Assembly: GCF_019904135.1 (NCBI RefSeq)
Contig: NZ_JAIOGQ010000009.1
Location: 1-64,000 of the forward strand
DNA: 64,000 nt
Direction of reading: 5' to 3'
Source of the DNA: Paenibacillus caui
Lineage (GTDB): Bacteria > Bacillota > Bacilli > Paenibacillales > Paenibacillaceae
The first letter of the stretch is position 1, and each line of letters starts with the position of its first letter. This document shows positions 33,828-43,636 of the stretch, in pieces. The position numbers and the translations under genes are program-made. The notes under the pieces are model-generated. The model saw only the letters and a program-made list of their open reading frames with translations, had not been told where the DNA came from and ran no database searches.

Positions 33828-35423
33828 TTGGCTTTCTGCAAAGTAGACATCGATAATATCCACACAATTTTTTCTGAAGAACTGTTTCCCGCGGATCGCT
33901 TCAACAGCCCGAAGGAACTGCTCGACAGCCTTTTCGGAAAGCTTGAACCTTACATGGATCTGGATTTTTACATTTATTACGCTTTGGATGAGCAAGCCAG
34001 CCCGAAGCTGCATCCGGTCTGCTGGGGAGGCGCCATCACTCCTTTCGAGACGGAGCTTTTGAAGTGCTATATACCCGGGACACCTGTCAGTCTGCCATCG
34101 CTTCAGAAAGAGCAAGTTTTCGACGCCGATGATATACAAGCTTCAACGGAACCCTATTTGGAGGTTCTTCGCGATGTCGGTCTGCAATCATTCGTAAGCT
34201 TGGCTCTGCTCGTCCAGCAGCTGCCGGGCATTCTGGCCATCGGTTCCAGGCGCAAATCTTCTTACGCTCCTTATGAAAAAGAATTCTTACATACCATCTG
34301 CAATGTCATTACTCCTACGCTCAAACGATTTTGCCTGAAGCCTTCTGTCCCCCCTGCCGAAAACAGAAGCGCACCGGAAAAGGAAAAATACGCTTTCTAT
34401 TCTTCCGTCGCCTTGTCGGAACCCTTGTTCGCAGACAACCCCGATCCCATGGTCATTACATCGCTGCGTGATGGACAGGTTATTGCCGCCAACCAGGCTT
34501 TCACCCGGTTTACGGGGTTTGGACTGGGTGATATCCTTACAAATGAATCTCATTTGGTTCATATGAATGCGCTCTGGGACTATATATTAAACAACTCCCC
34601 ATTCTCTCCCGACTCTGTGGAAGTCACGTTTACAAACGCAAACAGCGAGCAGAAGACAGGCTTTCTGCACTCCTTTTTTCTGGATCTTATCGACATCCCC
34701 TGCAGGGTCACCATCATTCACGACACCTACATCCATGAACGCTACGCAGAAGAACTTATAAAATTATCCAAGTACCATACCGTTGGGGAAATCGCAGCCG
34801 GTATCGGACATGAAGTGCGGAATCCGATGACGACGGTGAGAGGCTTTCTCCAGCTGATGGAGGCTCAGGAGCAGAACCCCCGCCAATCCTCCTATTTAAG
34901 GCTTATGATTGAAGAGCTCGACCGGGCCAACGCCATTATCAGCGAGTTTCTTTCGCTCGCCCGAAATGACAGTCCGGAGCTTGAAGCCGGAGATTTGAAC
35001 CAGCTCATCGAGAAGCTCCTTCCCTTGCTGGAAGCCGACGCCATCGTTGCCGGCAAAACCGTCACCGCCAACCTGTCCGAGATCGGCGCCATCAACCTGG
35101 ACCGGAGCCAGCTCCGCCAGCTCATTCTGAACCTGGTGCGGAACGGCCTTGAAGCGGTGGCCGAAGGCGGGTCCGTTACGATTCACACCTTTCCGGAAGG
35201 GTCCGAGGCGGTCCTGATCATTGAGGACAACGGGAAGGGCATTCCTCAGGACAAGCTGAAGCATATCTGGGACCCTTTCTTTACAACCAAAAAGAACGGG
35301 TCGGGCCTCGGGCTGCCCATATGCTACCGAATCGCTGCCGGGCACGGTGCGGTAATGGACGTAAAAACCGGGTCCGGCGGAACCTCTTTTTACATCAAAT
35401 TCCCTCTCTTGCCGACAGACTAG
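33828..35423 (+). CDS. PAS-domain sensor histidine kinase
   Basis: A soluble kinase of about 531 residues. The N-terminal 170 residues form a GAF-like region, followed by a PAS domain (PDPMVITSLRDGQVIAANQAF). HisKA has the phospho-acceptor in AGIGHEVRNPMTTVRGFL; the ATPase has the N-box LILNLVRNGLEAV, G1 IEDNGKGIP, and FFTTKKNGSGLGLPI. No membrane segment is seen. It resembles the Kin-type kinases of sporulation phosphorelays. No response regulator is adjacent, so it is an orphan. The TTG at 33828 is preferred over GTG 33819, which overlaps GAGGTGA. Confidence 0.88.
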   Translation: MAFCKVDIDNIHTIFSEELFPADRFNSPKELLDSLFGKLEPYMDLDFYIYYALDEQASPKLHPVCWGGAITPFETELLKCYIPGTPVSLPSLQKEQVFDADDIQASTEPYLEVLRDVGLQSFVSLALLVQQLPGILAIGSRRKSSYAPYEKEFLHTICNVITPTLKRFCLKPSVPPAENRSAPEKEKYAFYSSVALSEPLFADNPDPMVITSLRDGQVIAANQAFTRFTGFGLGDILTNESHLVHMNALWDYILNNSPFSPDSVEVTFTNANSEQKTGFLHSFFLDLIDIPCRVTIIHDTYIHERYAEELIKLSKYHTVGEIAAGIGHEVRNPMTTVRGFLQLMEAQEQNPRQSSYLRLMIEELDRANAIISEFLSLARNDSPELEAGDLNQLIEKLLPLLEADAIVAGKTVTANLSEIGAINLDRSQLRQLILNLVRNGLEAVAEGGSVTIHTFPEGSEAVLIIEDNGKGIPQDKLKHIWDPFFTTKKNGSGLGLPICYRIAAGHGAVMDVKTGSGGTSFYIKFPLLPTD

Positions 35424-35440
35424 TCCATCCATACCGATAT

Positions 35441-35471
35441 AAAAGGGCGCCTGTTTCAGGGGCCTTTTTCC
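35441..35471 (+). terminator. Terminator of the histidine kinase gene
   Basis: An imperfect hairpin (AAAGGGCGCCTG against CAGGGGCCTTT) ends in TTTTT, 18 bases past the stop codon. Confidence 0.6.
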
Positions 35472-35608
35472 GTTTCCCTCCATTCTAATTTCCCACCGGT
35501 CAAAAAAAACGGGTTTTTCATAAAATTTACCTATAAATTTCAGGGTTTCTCTATTATTATATTAGTAGCTCTTTTTTAATAGAGTTATATAATCTGACAT
35601 TGAGAGGG

Positions 35609-38600
35609 ATGAAATACTTCGTGAGGAATGGATTTAGAAAACAACTTGGCAAAGTAGTTACCGCGTCCTTGGCTGTCAGCTTGATGATTTTGCCTTTTCA
35701 GGGCATAGTCGCATCTGCAGCATCAGACAGCGCATCGCTGAAGCTGAGAATCATGGAGACAACGGACATACATACGAACCTGATCTCCTATGATTACTAC
35801 AAGAGCGCGGATGCCCCGACTGTCGGCCTCGCCAGAACGGCAACGCTCGTTAAGCAAGCGCGCCAGGAAGTCCCCAACACACTGCTGGTGGACAACGGCG
35901 ACCTGATTCAAGGCACTCCTCTTGGCACCTATGAGGCTCTTGTGAATCCTGTCAAAGCTGATGAAGTACACGCCGTATACAAAGCTATGAACTTGATGGG
36001 CTATGATGCGGCGACGTTCGGCAACCACGAATTCAACTATGGCCTGAGCTTTTTGGAACAGGTCATCAAGAAAGCCAGCTTCCCCTATGTCAACGCCAAC
36101 ATCTATAACGACGACAAAGACAAGAACCCCGATAACGATGTAAACCGCTATAAGCCTTACCAAATTTTGACCAAAACCTACAAAGACGAAGCCGGCCAGG
36201 AGCAAACGGTTAAGATCGGCGTACTGGGCCTGGTTACTCCGCAAATTATGCAATGGGACAAAGCCAACCTGGAAGGCAAAGTCACTACGAAGGATATCGT
36301 TGCAACAGCCGAAAAGTATGTGCCTGAGATGAAGAAAGAGGGCGCGGACCTGGTCATTGCTATGGCGCATACCGGCTTCAACGCCAAGGCCAGAGCAAAT
36401 GAGATGGATGAGGACGTAGTCCTTCCGCTCAGTAAAGTACCCGGCATTGATGCCATCACCTTCTCTCACACTCACAAAGTGTTCCCAACGGCAACCGACA
36501 AAGCGTTGGACGCCCTGTTCAAAGACGCATCGGGCAACGTTCTGCCTGAAGTCAACAACGCAAAGGGAACGATTAACGGCGTTCCTGCCGTACAAGCCGG
36601 ATACGGCGGCAACAACCTTGGCATCATTGATTTGACGCTGGAGAAGAAGGACGGCAAATGGACGGTAGCCGATTCCCAATCTTCGACTAAAGCGATTTAT
36701 GACTCCGCAGCCAAAAAATCGCTCGCCGAGCCGGACCCGGCGATCGTTGATGCCGTGAAAGACGTGCACGAAGCGACGGTTGCTTACACGAACAGCCCGA
36801 TCGGCACAACGACGGCGCCTATTTACAGTTATTTCGCATTGGTTCAGGACGATCCGTCCGTACAAATCGTAACGAATGCTCAGAAAGAATACGTTGCCGA
36901 CTACGTGAAGAAAAACCTTCCGCAGTATGCAAATACGCCGGTTCTGTCCGTAGGCGCTCCTTTCAAGGCCGGACGCAACGGCCCTGAAGAATATACGGAC
37001 ATCGCCAAAGGACCTCTGGCTATCAAGAGTGCCGGCGACCTTTACCTGTACGACAACACTTTGAAGGCCCTTCTGGTTAAAGGTTCCGTTGTGAAGGAAT
37101 GGCTGGAAATGTCTGCAGTCAAATTCAATCAGATCGATCCGAACAAAACGGAAGAGCAGCCGCTGCTGAATCCTGCCTTCCCGGTTTACAATTTTGACGT
37201 TATCGACGGCGTAACCTACCAAATCGACGTCACCAAGCCGGCCAAATACAATCCGGACGGTACGGTTAACGATGCAAGCAGCAGCCGTATTGTTAATCTG
37301 CAATATCAAGGCAAGCCTATTGATCCGAACCAGGATTTCATTATTGCCACAAACAACTACCGTGCAAGCGGCGGCGGCAAATTCCCGGGCGTTAAAGGCA
37401 GCACCTATGTCATTGACGGACCGGACGAGAACCGCCAAGTTCTGATGGACTATATTACGGCCAGCAAGGAAATCAACCCGACAGCCGATAACAACTGGTC
37501 GATTGCTCCAATTAAAGCAGGCGTAAACGTAACCTTCACTTCTGCGCCGAAAGCTGAGCAATACGCCAAGCTGACAAGCAACATTAAATACACCGGCAAG
37601 GTGGACGACAAAGGCTTTGGAGTTTTCTCCATTGATTTGACCAAGGCGGCAGCGCCAAGCGCACCGGATCAGCCGAGTACGCCACAGCCTGCAGCGCCGG
37701 CAGCTGAATTTACGGATGTGCCTGCAACCCATTGGGCTTATCCTTATATTAGCGATTTGGCCTCCAAGCAAATTGCCCAAGGCAAAACAGCCACCACTTT
37801 CGATCCTTCCGCTACCATTACCCGTGCGGAATTTGCGAATCTGCTGGTGAAAGCTCTGAACCTTAAAGCAAGCAAGGCGGCTTCCTTCAAGGATGTTCCG
37901 GCGGGCAGCTGGTATGCTTCTGCCGTCGCAGCTGCATTTGAGAACGGAATTATTTCAGGAACGACCAAAACGACCTTCTCGCCAAATGAGCCGGTTACAC
38001 GCGAGCAAATGGCGGTTATGGCGAATCACGCACTGAATGTAAAAGCAGGCGAAACGATCAAAGTGAGCACTTCCGCTTCCTTTGCCGATAGCGCCAAGAT
38101 CAGCCCTTGGGCTAAAGCTTCTATTAACGTTGTGGTAGACCGCGGAGTGATGACCGGCCGCACCGGCGGTTTTGTTCCAAAAGCAACCTCTACCCGCGCT
38201 GAAGCCGCCAAGGTTGTCGATACGCTCATTACCGACATTTCCGTCCAACTGCTGGGCATTAACGACTTCCATGGTCAGCTGGACTACAGCAAAGACTTAA
38301 AGGACGCAGAGGGCAAAGTGGTTGCTACAGTAGGCGGAGCCGACTACCTGGCAGCCTATCTTGAAAAATATAAAGCAACCAACAACAACACCCTGCTTAT
38401 TCACGCGGGTGACGCGGTAGGCGCAAGCCGTCCGGTATCTGCGCTGCTTCAGGACGAACCGACCATCGATTTCCTGAATCGCATGGGCTTTGCAGTGGGA
38501 ACGGTCGGCAACCACGAATTCGACAAAGGCTCGGCCGAACTGCTTCGCCTGATTAACGGCGGTAAAAATCCGAAATCCGGCAAAGACTTCGCAGGCGCGA

Positions 38601-39742
38601 ACTTCCCGTACGTGGTAGCCAACGTTGTAGACGAAAGCGGCAAACTGCTTCTCGATCCTTATGTAATTAAAGAAGTAGGCGGCGTTAAAGTAGGCTTCAT
38701 CGGCGTCGTGACCAATATTACTCCAACCATCGTTAGTCCGGCAGGCGTTAAAGGCTTGACGTTTACCAATCAAACCGAGGCCGTAAACAAAGCGGTTGCC
38801 GAACTGAAAGCCAAAGGCATCAAATCCATTGTAGTTCTGGCGCATGATCCGTTCTCTGGCAAAAACGACGCACCGACCGGTGAAGTGGTTGATCTGGCGA
38901 ACAGCATCGATGATGAAGTCGACGTTATTTTCGGCGGACACGACCATGGCAAGCTGAACGCAATGGTAGACGGTAAGCTGGTTATCGAATCCTATTCTTA
39001 CGGAACAGCCTTCTCCGATGTGGATCTGGTTGTCGACCGTGCAACGCAGAACATTACTGCCAAAAAAGCCGATATCGTTGATGTCAAGCATGAAGGCATA
39101 ACGCCGGATGCAGCCATCACGAAGATGATCAGCGAGTATCTGGAACTAAATGCTCCTATCCTGAATGCACCTGTAGGCAAGACAGCCGCTGCCCTTACCC
39201 GCGCTGCCAACGCTGACGGCGAATCCGCGCTAGGCAACCTGATTGCAGACAGCATGCGGATCCAGATGGATGCGGATTTCGGCTTTATGAACTCCGGTGG
39301 TATCCGCAACGATATGCCGGCAGGCAACGTAACCTATGGCGACATGTTCAGCATTGAACCGTTCGGCAATGTGATGATCAAGCTGACCGTAACCGGCAGC
39401 CAATTGAAAGCACTGCTGAACCAGCAATGGGGCGGTGCCAAAACAAGAATCGGTCAGATTTCCGGCTTCACCTACAAATATGACGACAGTAAACCGGCTG
39501 GAGAAAAAATTATCGAGCTGAAGAAAGCAGACGGAACTCCGATTGAAGACACCGCTTCTTACACGATTGCCGTCAATGATTTTACGGCTTCCGGCGGGGA
39601 CGGGTTTACCGTTCTTAAAGAAGGAACCAACCGTGTAGCAGGCCCAGTGGACCTTGACGCGTTTATCACCTATGTAAAAGAGAAATTCGCTGGCAAAGAG
39701 GTTGAAGCGAAAATCGAAGGACGTATCAAGAAAGCGAACTAA
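35609..39742 (+). CDS. Giant SLH-anchored bifunctional 2',3'-cyclic-nucleotide phosphodiesterase/nucleotidase
   Basis: An exported protein of about 1377 residues that would release phosphate and nucleosides from extracellular nucleotides. A signal peptide ends near VASAA. Module 1 has a metallophosphatase domain (TDIHTN, NGDLIQG, FGNHEFNYG, SHTHKVFP) and a 5'-nucleotidase C domain with NNYRASGGGKFPG. Three SLH repeats follow (about 695-880: FTDVPATHWAYPYI, FKDVPAGSWY, FADSAKISPWA). Module 2 repeats the two domains (GINDFHGQL, GNHEFDKG, GGHDHGK; SALGNLIADSM, NSGGIRND, NDFTASGGDGF). B. subtilis YfkN has a similar double design but is sortase-anchored; here SLH repeats sit between the modules. 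ATG 35609 and GTG 35621 are both possible starts. Confidence 0.9.
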   Translation: MKYFVRNGFRKQLGKVVTASLAVSLMILPFQGIVASAASDSASLKLRIMETTDIHTNLISYDYYKSADAPTVGLARTATLVKQARQEVPNTLLVDNGDLIQGTPLGTYEALVNPVKADEVHAVYKAMNLMGYDAATFGNHEFNYGLSFLEQVIKKASFPYVNANIYNDDKDKNPDNDVNRYKPYQILTKTYKDEAGQEQTVKIGVLGLVTPQIMQWDKANLEGKVTTKDIVATAEKYVPEMKKEGADLVIAMAHTGFNAKARANEMDEDVVLPLSKVPGIDAITFSHTHKVFPTATDKALDALFKDASGNVLPEVNNAKGTINGVPAVQAGYGGNNLGIIDLTLEKKDGKWTVADSQSSTKAIYDSAAKKSLAEPDPAIVDAVKDVHEATVAYTNSPIGTTTAPIYSYFALVQDDPSVQIVTNAQKEYVADYVKKNLPQYANTPVLSVGAPFKAGRNGPEEYTDIAKGPLAIKSAGDLYLYDNTLKALLVKGSVVKEWLEMSAVKFNQIDPNKTEEQPLLNPAFPVYNFDVIDGVTYQIDVTKPAKYNPDGTVNDASSSRIVNLQYQGKPIDPNQDFIIATNNYRASGGGKFPGVKGSTYVIDGPDENRQVLMDYITASKEINPTADNNWSIAPIKAGVNVTFTSAPKAEQYAKLTSNIKYTGKVDDKGFGVFSIDLTKAAAPSAPDQPSTPQPAAPAAEFTDVPATHWAYPYISDLASKQIAQGKTATTFDPSATITRAEFANLLVKALNLKASKAASFKDVPAGSWYASAVAAAFENGIISGTTKTTFSPNEPVTREQMAVMANHALNVKAGETIKVSTSASFADSAKISPWAKASINVVVDRGVMTGRTGGFVPKATSTRAEAAKVVDTLITDISVQLLGINDFHGQLDYSKDLKDAEGKVVATVGGADYLAAYLEKYKATNNNTLLIHAGDAVGASRPVSALLQDEPTIDFLNRMGFAVGTVGNHEFDKGSAELLRLINGGKNPKSGKDFAGANFPYVVANVVDESGKLLLDPYVIKEVGGVKVGFIGVVTNITPTIVSPAGVKGLTFTNQTEAVNKAVAELKAKGIKSIVVLAHDPFSGKNDAPTGEVVDLANSIDDEVDVIFGGHDHGKLNAMVDGKLVIESYSYGTAFSDVDLVVDRATQNITAKKADIVDVKHEGITPDAAITKMISEYLELNAPILNAPVGKTAAALTRAANADGESALGNLIADSMRIQMDADFGFMNSGGIRNDMPAGNVTYGDMFSIEPFGNVMIKLTVTGSQLKALLNQQWGGAKTRIGQISGFTYKYDDSKPAGEKIIELKKADGTPIEDTASYTIAVNDFTASGGDGFTVLKEGTNRVAGPVDLDAFITYVKEKFAGKEVEAKIEGRIKKAN

Positions 39743-39768
39743 TTCATTTCGTTAAATCCCGCTTTAAA

Positions 39769-39818
39769 CAAAGGGGCTGCCCGAAAGTCTTGTACAAAGA
39801 CTATGGGCAGCCCCTTTT
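39769..39818 (+). terminator. Intrinsic terminator of the nucleotidase gene
   Basis: AAAGGGGCTGCCC and GGGCAGCCCCTTTT pair with an inner TCTT/AAGA stem; the T run follows at once. It may work in both directions, since a reverse-strand gene ends nearby. Confidence 0.85.
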
Positions 39819-39892
39819 CATATGTTACTAAAGTGATTTTTGCTTTGACAACGTCAGCAGCCATTCTTAAATTGACCGGTGTACGGCCTTGC

Positions 39893-40678
39893 TTAAGCCC
39901 CCGGAAGCTCGGTCAGCGCTTTGAAGGTATACCCCTGCTTGCGGGCCTCATCTATAATTCGCCCCAGTGCCTGCGCATTGTCTTTGGACACCGAGTGAAG
40001 CAGCAGCACTTCTCCGGGATGCAGTTGGGCGAGAACCTTTTGATAAGCATAGTCCGCTCCTTTTTGATCGTTAGGATCCCAGTCTTTATAGGCTGCCGAC
40101 CAGAAGATGCTGCGGTACCCGGCCTCCCTGGAAGCCTTCAGGGAACGGTCGCTGAATATCCCGCGCGGCGGCCGGACAAACCTCATTTCCTGGATGCCCG
40201 TAACCTCGGCCACTGCGGCGCGTACGCGTTCCAGCTCCTCTTTGATTTTGCTGTCCGGTATGGTGGTCATATCCGGATGGCTCCAGGAGTGGTTGCCAAT
40301 CAAATGCCCTTCGGCCACCATTCTTTTTACCAGTTCAGGCTGGTCCTTCACATAGTGCCCGGTAATGAAAAATATCGCCGGAACCTGTTTGGCTTTGAGC
40401 GTATCCAGAATGGGCTTGGTATACCCGTTTTCGTAACCGTTATCGAAGGTCAGATAGATTTCCTTTTGGGTCGGATCGCCAAGAAATACGGCATCGTTCC
40501 GCTCGATAATATCCTTAAAGCCTTCCTCGTCGATGGAAGGAAGCTTTCCGTTCTGGCTGCGCTTGAAACCAAAGTGAAATGCCCGATCCTGTGCAGATGC
40601 AGTGGCATTCATCTTGGGCACATGCAGCAAGGAAAGGCTGATCATCAGCGCAATCAAAGCCAGCGTCCAGCGCTTCAT
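39893..40678 (-). CDS. pdaA: Polysaccharide deacetylase, PdaA-like
   Basis: Removes N-acetyl groups from muramic acid, the step that allows delta-lactam formation in spore cortex. The 261-residue exported protein has a signal peptide (RWTLALIALMISLSLLHV) and a NodB domain: Asp in LTFDNGYENGY, zinc His pair in GNHSWSHPDMTTI, FVRPPRGIFSD, and LLLHSVSKDNAQAL. The pattern, including DWDPND, matches PdaA. ATG at 40678 follows AAAGGGG; the upstream part of the frame lacks a ribosome site. Confidence 0.85.
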   Translation of the reverse strand: MKRWTLALIALMISLSLLHVPKMNATASAQDRAFHFGFKRSQNGKLPSIDEEGFKDIIERNDAVFLGDPTQKEIYLTFDNGYENGYTKPILDTLKAKQVPAIFFITGHYVKDQPELVKRMVAEGHLIGNHSWSHPDMTTIPDSKIKEELERVRAAVAEVTGIQEMRFVRPPRGIFSDRSLKASREAGYRSIFWSAAYKDWDPNDQKGADYAYQKVLAQLHPGEVLLLHSVSKDNAQALGRIIDEARKQGYTFKALTELPGA

Positions 40679-40755
40679 CTTGTTGTCCCCTTTCACCATA
40701 ACGTTCATCAGGTTTACTCTCTGCCCCAATGAACAAAATTATGCATGAATAGGAA

Positions 40756-41652
40756 TTACTTCTGTCTTTCCTGCTGAAGTACGATACGTGCAAAGCGAAT
40801 CCACTCCCGCGCGGCAAAAGACAAATACCGGTCCTCCCTCCAGATGATTCCCAGCTTCCAGGGAATCATCGGCTTGACCATCGGCAAAACGGAGATGCGG
40901 GAAGGATCCATTTCACGGCAAACCGCTTCCGGCAAAAGCGCCACCCCCAAATTGGCCGCGACCATCTGGCTGATCAAATCCCACTGGGAGCTTTCATAGA
41001 TGATCCTCGGCTGAAAGCCCGCATGCTGACATTCGCGAATAATCCGGTCATGCAGCGCAAAATCTTCAGCGAACATAATGAAATATTCCTCATGCAGCTC
41101 GCTAAGCTCCACTTCCTTGTTTCCGGCGAGACGGTGGGAAGGATGTACAATCAGATTCAGCTTCTCTTCCACAAAGGGAAAGCAACTGAAGCCCTCCTCA
41201 TTGGTCGGCAGTACAACGACTCCAAGGTCAAGCGCTCCTTCCGCCACATCGATCTCCACCTTCTTGGCTCCATCTTCAAACAGCCGGATCGTAATTTCCG
41301 GATAACGCTGGTGGAACAGGCCCATTAATTTCGGAAAAAAGCTTGCGCCCACCATCGGCGGCAGGCCGATGCGAATATGCCCTCTTTTTAAATTGCGCAG
41401 GTCATCGAGCTCCGCTGAAAGGCTCTGGAAAGAATTCAGAATATCCTGCGCCCGTTCTACGATAATCCGTCCGGCATCGGTAAGCTCGATTTGCTTGCCC
41501 TGTCTGTCGAACAGGACCACTCCAAGCTCTTCTTCCATGACACGTATCGTCTTGCTGATCGTTGGCTGTGTAATGAAAAGAGCCTCGGCGGCTCTGGTGA
41601 AGCTTCTCTGTCTGGCAACCTCAACAAGGTATTGCAGCTGGCGAATGTCCAA
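40756..41652 (-). CDS. LysR-family regulator, CidR-like
   Basis: A 298-residue transcription factor with an N-terminal winged helix (RSFTRAAEALFITQPTISKTIRVMEEELG) and a periplasmic-binding-like effector domain. The start is a TTG at 41652 with GAGG upstream; the frame is open much further but has no site there. It is divergent from cidA-cidB-type genes, the layout of ywbI-ywbH-ywbG in B. subtilis, so it probably regulates them, often in response to acetate or overflow metabolism (family knowledge). Confidence 0.87.
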   Translation of the reverse strand: MDIRQLQYLVEVARQRSFTRAAEALFITQPTISKTIRVMEEELGVVLFDRQGKQIELTDAGRIIVERAQDILNSFQSLSAELDDLRNLKRGHIRIGLPPMVGASFFPKLMGLFHQRYPEITIRLFEDGAKKVEIDVAEGALDLGVVVLPTNEEGFSCFPFVEEKLNLIVHPSHRLAGNKEVELSELHEEYFIMFAEDFALHDRIIRECQHAGFQPRIIYESSQWDLISQMVAANLGVALLPEAVCREMDPSRISVLPMVKPMIPWKLGIIWREDRYLSFAAREWIRFARIVLQQERQK

Positions 41653-41682
41653 CGTGATCGACCTCATTTCCCATAGACAATA

Positions 41683-41699
41683 AGAATGATATGTATTCT
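41683..41699. promoter_or_regulatory. Candidate LysR-type operator
   Basis: AGAAT-N7-ATTCT is a perfect inverted repeat within the divergent control region between the LysR gene and the cidA-like gene. It fits the T-N11-A architecture of LysR sites. Confidence 0.5.
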
Positions 41700-41779
41700 G
41701 TATATGCATTTTACCTATGAAAAGAAGTGCTGTAAACTTTTCAGTAACAAAAGAAAATGAAAGGGGTAGAATCCGTAGT

Positions 41780-42160
41780 ATGAATAAACTGCGAATCCTG
41801 CTGACCGGGATTGTGCAGGTTGCCATTTTGTTCTTCGTTTCCATCGCGATGAACAAAATTTCGGAACTGCTCCATCTGAGAATACCGGGAAGCATCCTCG
41901 GAATCGTATTGATCTTCATTCTGCTTCAGACCAAAGTCATCAAGCTGGAATGGATTGAACGCGGTGCGAACTGGCTGCTTGCTGAACTGCTGCTATTCTT
42001 TATTCCATCCGCCGTAGGCGTCATGCAATATATTCCGCTGCTCGAAAGCGAAGGCCTTCAGATTCTGCTTGTCGTTGTGCTTAGCACAGTGGTCGTCATG
42101 CTCAGTTCAGGTATGGTAGCTGCCCGCATTGCCAAACGAAAGGAGAAGAAACACCCATGA
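41780..42160 (+). CDS. CidA/LrgA-family holin-like protein
   Basis: A 126-residue membrane protein with four predicted helices: ILLTGIVQVAILFFVSIAMN, IPGSILGIVLIFILLQT, GANWLLAELLLFFIPSAVGVM and LLVVVLSTVVVMLSSGMVA. RIPGSILGI and LLFFIPSAVGVM are family signatures. The family modulates autolysis and overflow-metabolite transport. ATG 41780 is chosen after AAAGGGG. Its stop overlaps the next start by four bases. Confidence 0.88.
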   Translation: MNKLRILLTGIVQVAILFFVSIAMNKISELLHLRIPGSILGIVLIFILLQTKVIKLEWIERGANWLLAELLLFFIPSAVGVMQYIPLLESEGLQILLVVVLSTVVVMLSSGMVAARIAKRKEKKHP

Positions 42161-42840
42161 TTGTTGGCTTGATTTGTCTACTGTTTACTTTGGCTGTTTA
42201 TTGGGTCTGCAAAAGAGTGTACAAAATGAAGCCGCGCATTTATCTTTCTCCGCTGATTATTACACCTTTGGTTCTTGTTCTGTGCCTGCTTGCCTCGAAG
42301 ATTTCTTATTCGTCTTACAATCAGGGAGGGAAACTGCTGACCGATTTGCTGCAGCCCGCTACAGTAGCCTTTGCTGTTCCTTTGTACAAATACTTTAACG
42401 TCTTGAAAAAGCACGCTGTAGAAATTCTCGTGAGCGTACTTAGCGGTTCGATTGCCGCCATCATTTCTTCCGCCTTTTTGGCCAGATGGATGCATCTGGA
42501 TGAATCGCTGATTAACAGCCTGATCCCGCGGTCCGTAACGACGCCGATTGCGATGAGCGTATCGCAGGTGATCGGCGGGGTACCAAGCATGACAGCCGTT
42601 TTTGTCATCATTACAGGGATTCTCGGCACGATCCTCGGACCGATTATCGTCAAACTGTTCCGGATTGAAAGTGAAATTGCCCGCGGGGTTCTGCTTGGCA
42701 CCAGCGCCCACGGCACAGGGACATCCAAAGCATTTGAGCTTAGTTCGCTTACAGGTACGATCTCCAGTATATCCATGATTTTGGCTGCCCTGATCACCTT
42801 GGGAATCGCGCCGGTAGTGATGTCGTTCGTGCTCCAGTAA
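42157..42840 (+). CDS. CidB/LrgB-family membrane protein
   Basis: A 227-residue polytopic protein, partner of the CidA/LrgA-like protein, with about six hydrophobic segments. LLQPATVAFAVPLYKYF, RSVTTPIAMSVSQVIGGVPSMTAVFVIITGILG and GTSAHGTGTSKAFEL are family hallmarks. It is translationally coupled to the preceding gene through an ATGA overlap. Confidence 0.9.
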   Translation: MIVGLICLLFTLAVYWVCKRVYKMKPRIYLSPLIITPLVLVLCLLASKISYSSYNQGGKLLTDLLQPATVAFAVPLYKYFNVLKKHAVEILVSVLSGSIAAIISSAFLARWMHLDESLINSLIPRSVTTPIAMSVSQVIGGVPSMTAVFVIITGILGTILGPIIVKLFRIESEIARGVLLGTSAHGTGTSKAFELSSLTGTISSISMILAALITLGIAPVVMSFVLQ

Positions 42841-42909
42841 GTCAGCAGGTGATTCTGATTTTTTTACCATGCAGCCGCCCATATTTCCATATACTTTTAT
42901 CCGGATATG

Positions 42910-42932
42910 CCGCTCCCCCGAGCGGTTTTTTT
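42910..42932 (+). terminator. Terminator of the cidA-cidB-type operon
   Basis: CCGCTC cccc GAGCGG followed by seven T, 70 bases past the stop codon. Confidence 0.85.
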
Positions 42933-43001
42933 ATAGCTAATAAACGATCGTATGTTCTATAATAGTCCTAACTGACAAAATAACCAAACAGGGAGAAGAA
43001 A

Positions 43002-43472
43002 ATGAATATCTATTGCTCCAGCGCTTTGCATCAGATTCAAGTTGCTGTACATACCACGATTGAGATGATGGACAAGCTTAAGGACGATGATTTGCAGAAA
43101 AGACCCACGCCGGGTAAACATTCCATCAGAGAACTGCTAGAGCATATTTCCATTATCTGCAAAGCAGATGCTTTGATCGCGGACGGAGCTTCCGAGGAGA
43201 GCATGAGTAATTTTTATGCACATATTTCGCTCAAAACCTTAAATGAGATCAAAGAAAACTTGGCTAACAACTACCAATTTCTTGTAAGCAAATATGCTCA
43301 ATTTACCGACGAAGAACTTGAACAGGACATCACTTCTTATTGGGGCGTAACCTATACCCGTTATGAATGGCTTCTCGAAATCGTCTCCCACCTTTATCAT
43401 CATAGAGGGCAATTGCATGCCATGCTTGTCCATTGCTGCAGTCTCGATCCCCGGGTCCCGTTATTTGAATAG
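43002..43472 (+). CDS. DinB/YfiT-type metal-binding four-helix protein
   Basis: A 156-residue protein of the DinB superfamily. The three His of the family's metal site can be seen in LLEHISII and SHLYHHRGQLHAML. Members bind zinc or nickel and often act as thiol transferases; no activity can be assigned. The start follows GGGAGA. Confidence 0.8.
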   Translation: MNIYCSSALHQIQVAVHTTIEMMDKLKDDDLQKRPTPGKHSIRELLEHISIICKADALIADGASEESMSNFYAHISLKTLNEIKENLANNYQFLVSKYAQFTDEELEQDITSYWGVTYTRYEWLLEIVSHLYHHRGQLHAMLVHCCSLDPRVPLFE

Positions 43473-43636
43473 CCAAATTTCGAAAATTTTCCACCAAGTT
43501 TTCATACATGTTGTCGCCAATTGGATTGCCCCGTCTCCCGCTTTTTTAGTATATTGAAACAAGTGAAGCTTGCTTCACGTTGTTAAAGCGGTATGAATCT
43601 GTTGTAATAGAAATTACTGAAGAGGTGTTTCCAAGC

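Noticed and set aside
35505..35560. PhoP box before the nucleotidase gene
   Set aside because: TTTCAT, TTTACC and TTTCAG repeats are present but spaced 10 and 12 bases rather than 11; too weak to list as a site.
35723..37780. Long reverse-strand open frame (685 codons) opposite the nucleotidase gene
   Set aside because: Shadow of a strongly biased coding strand; no ribosome site or domain.
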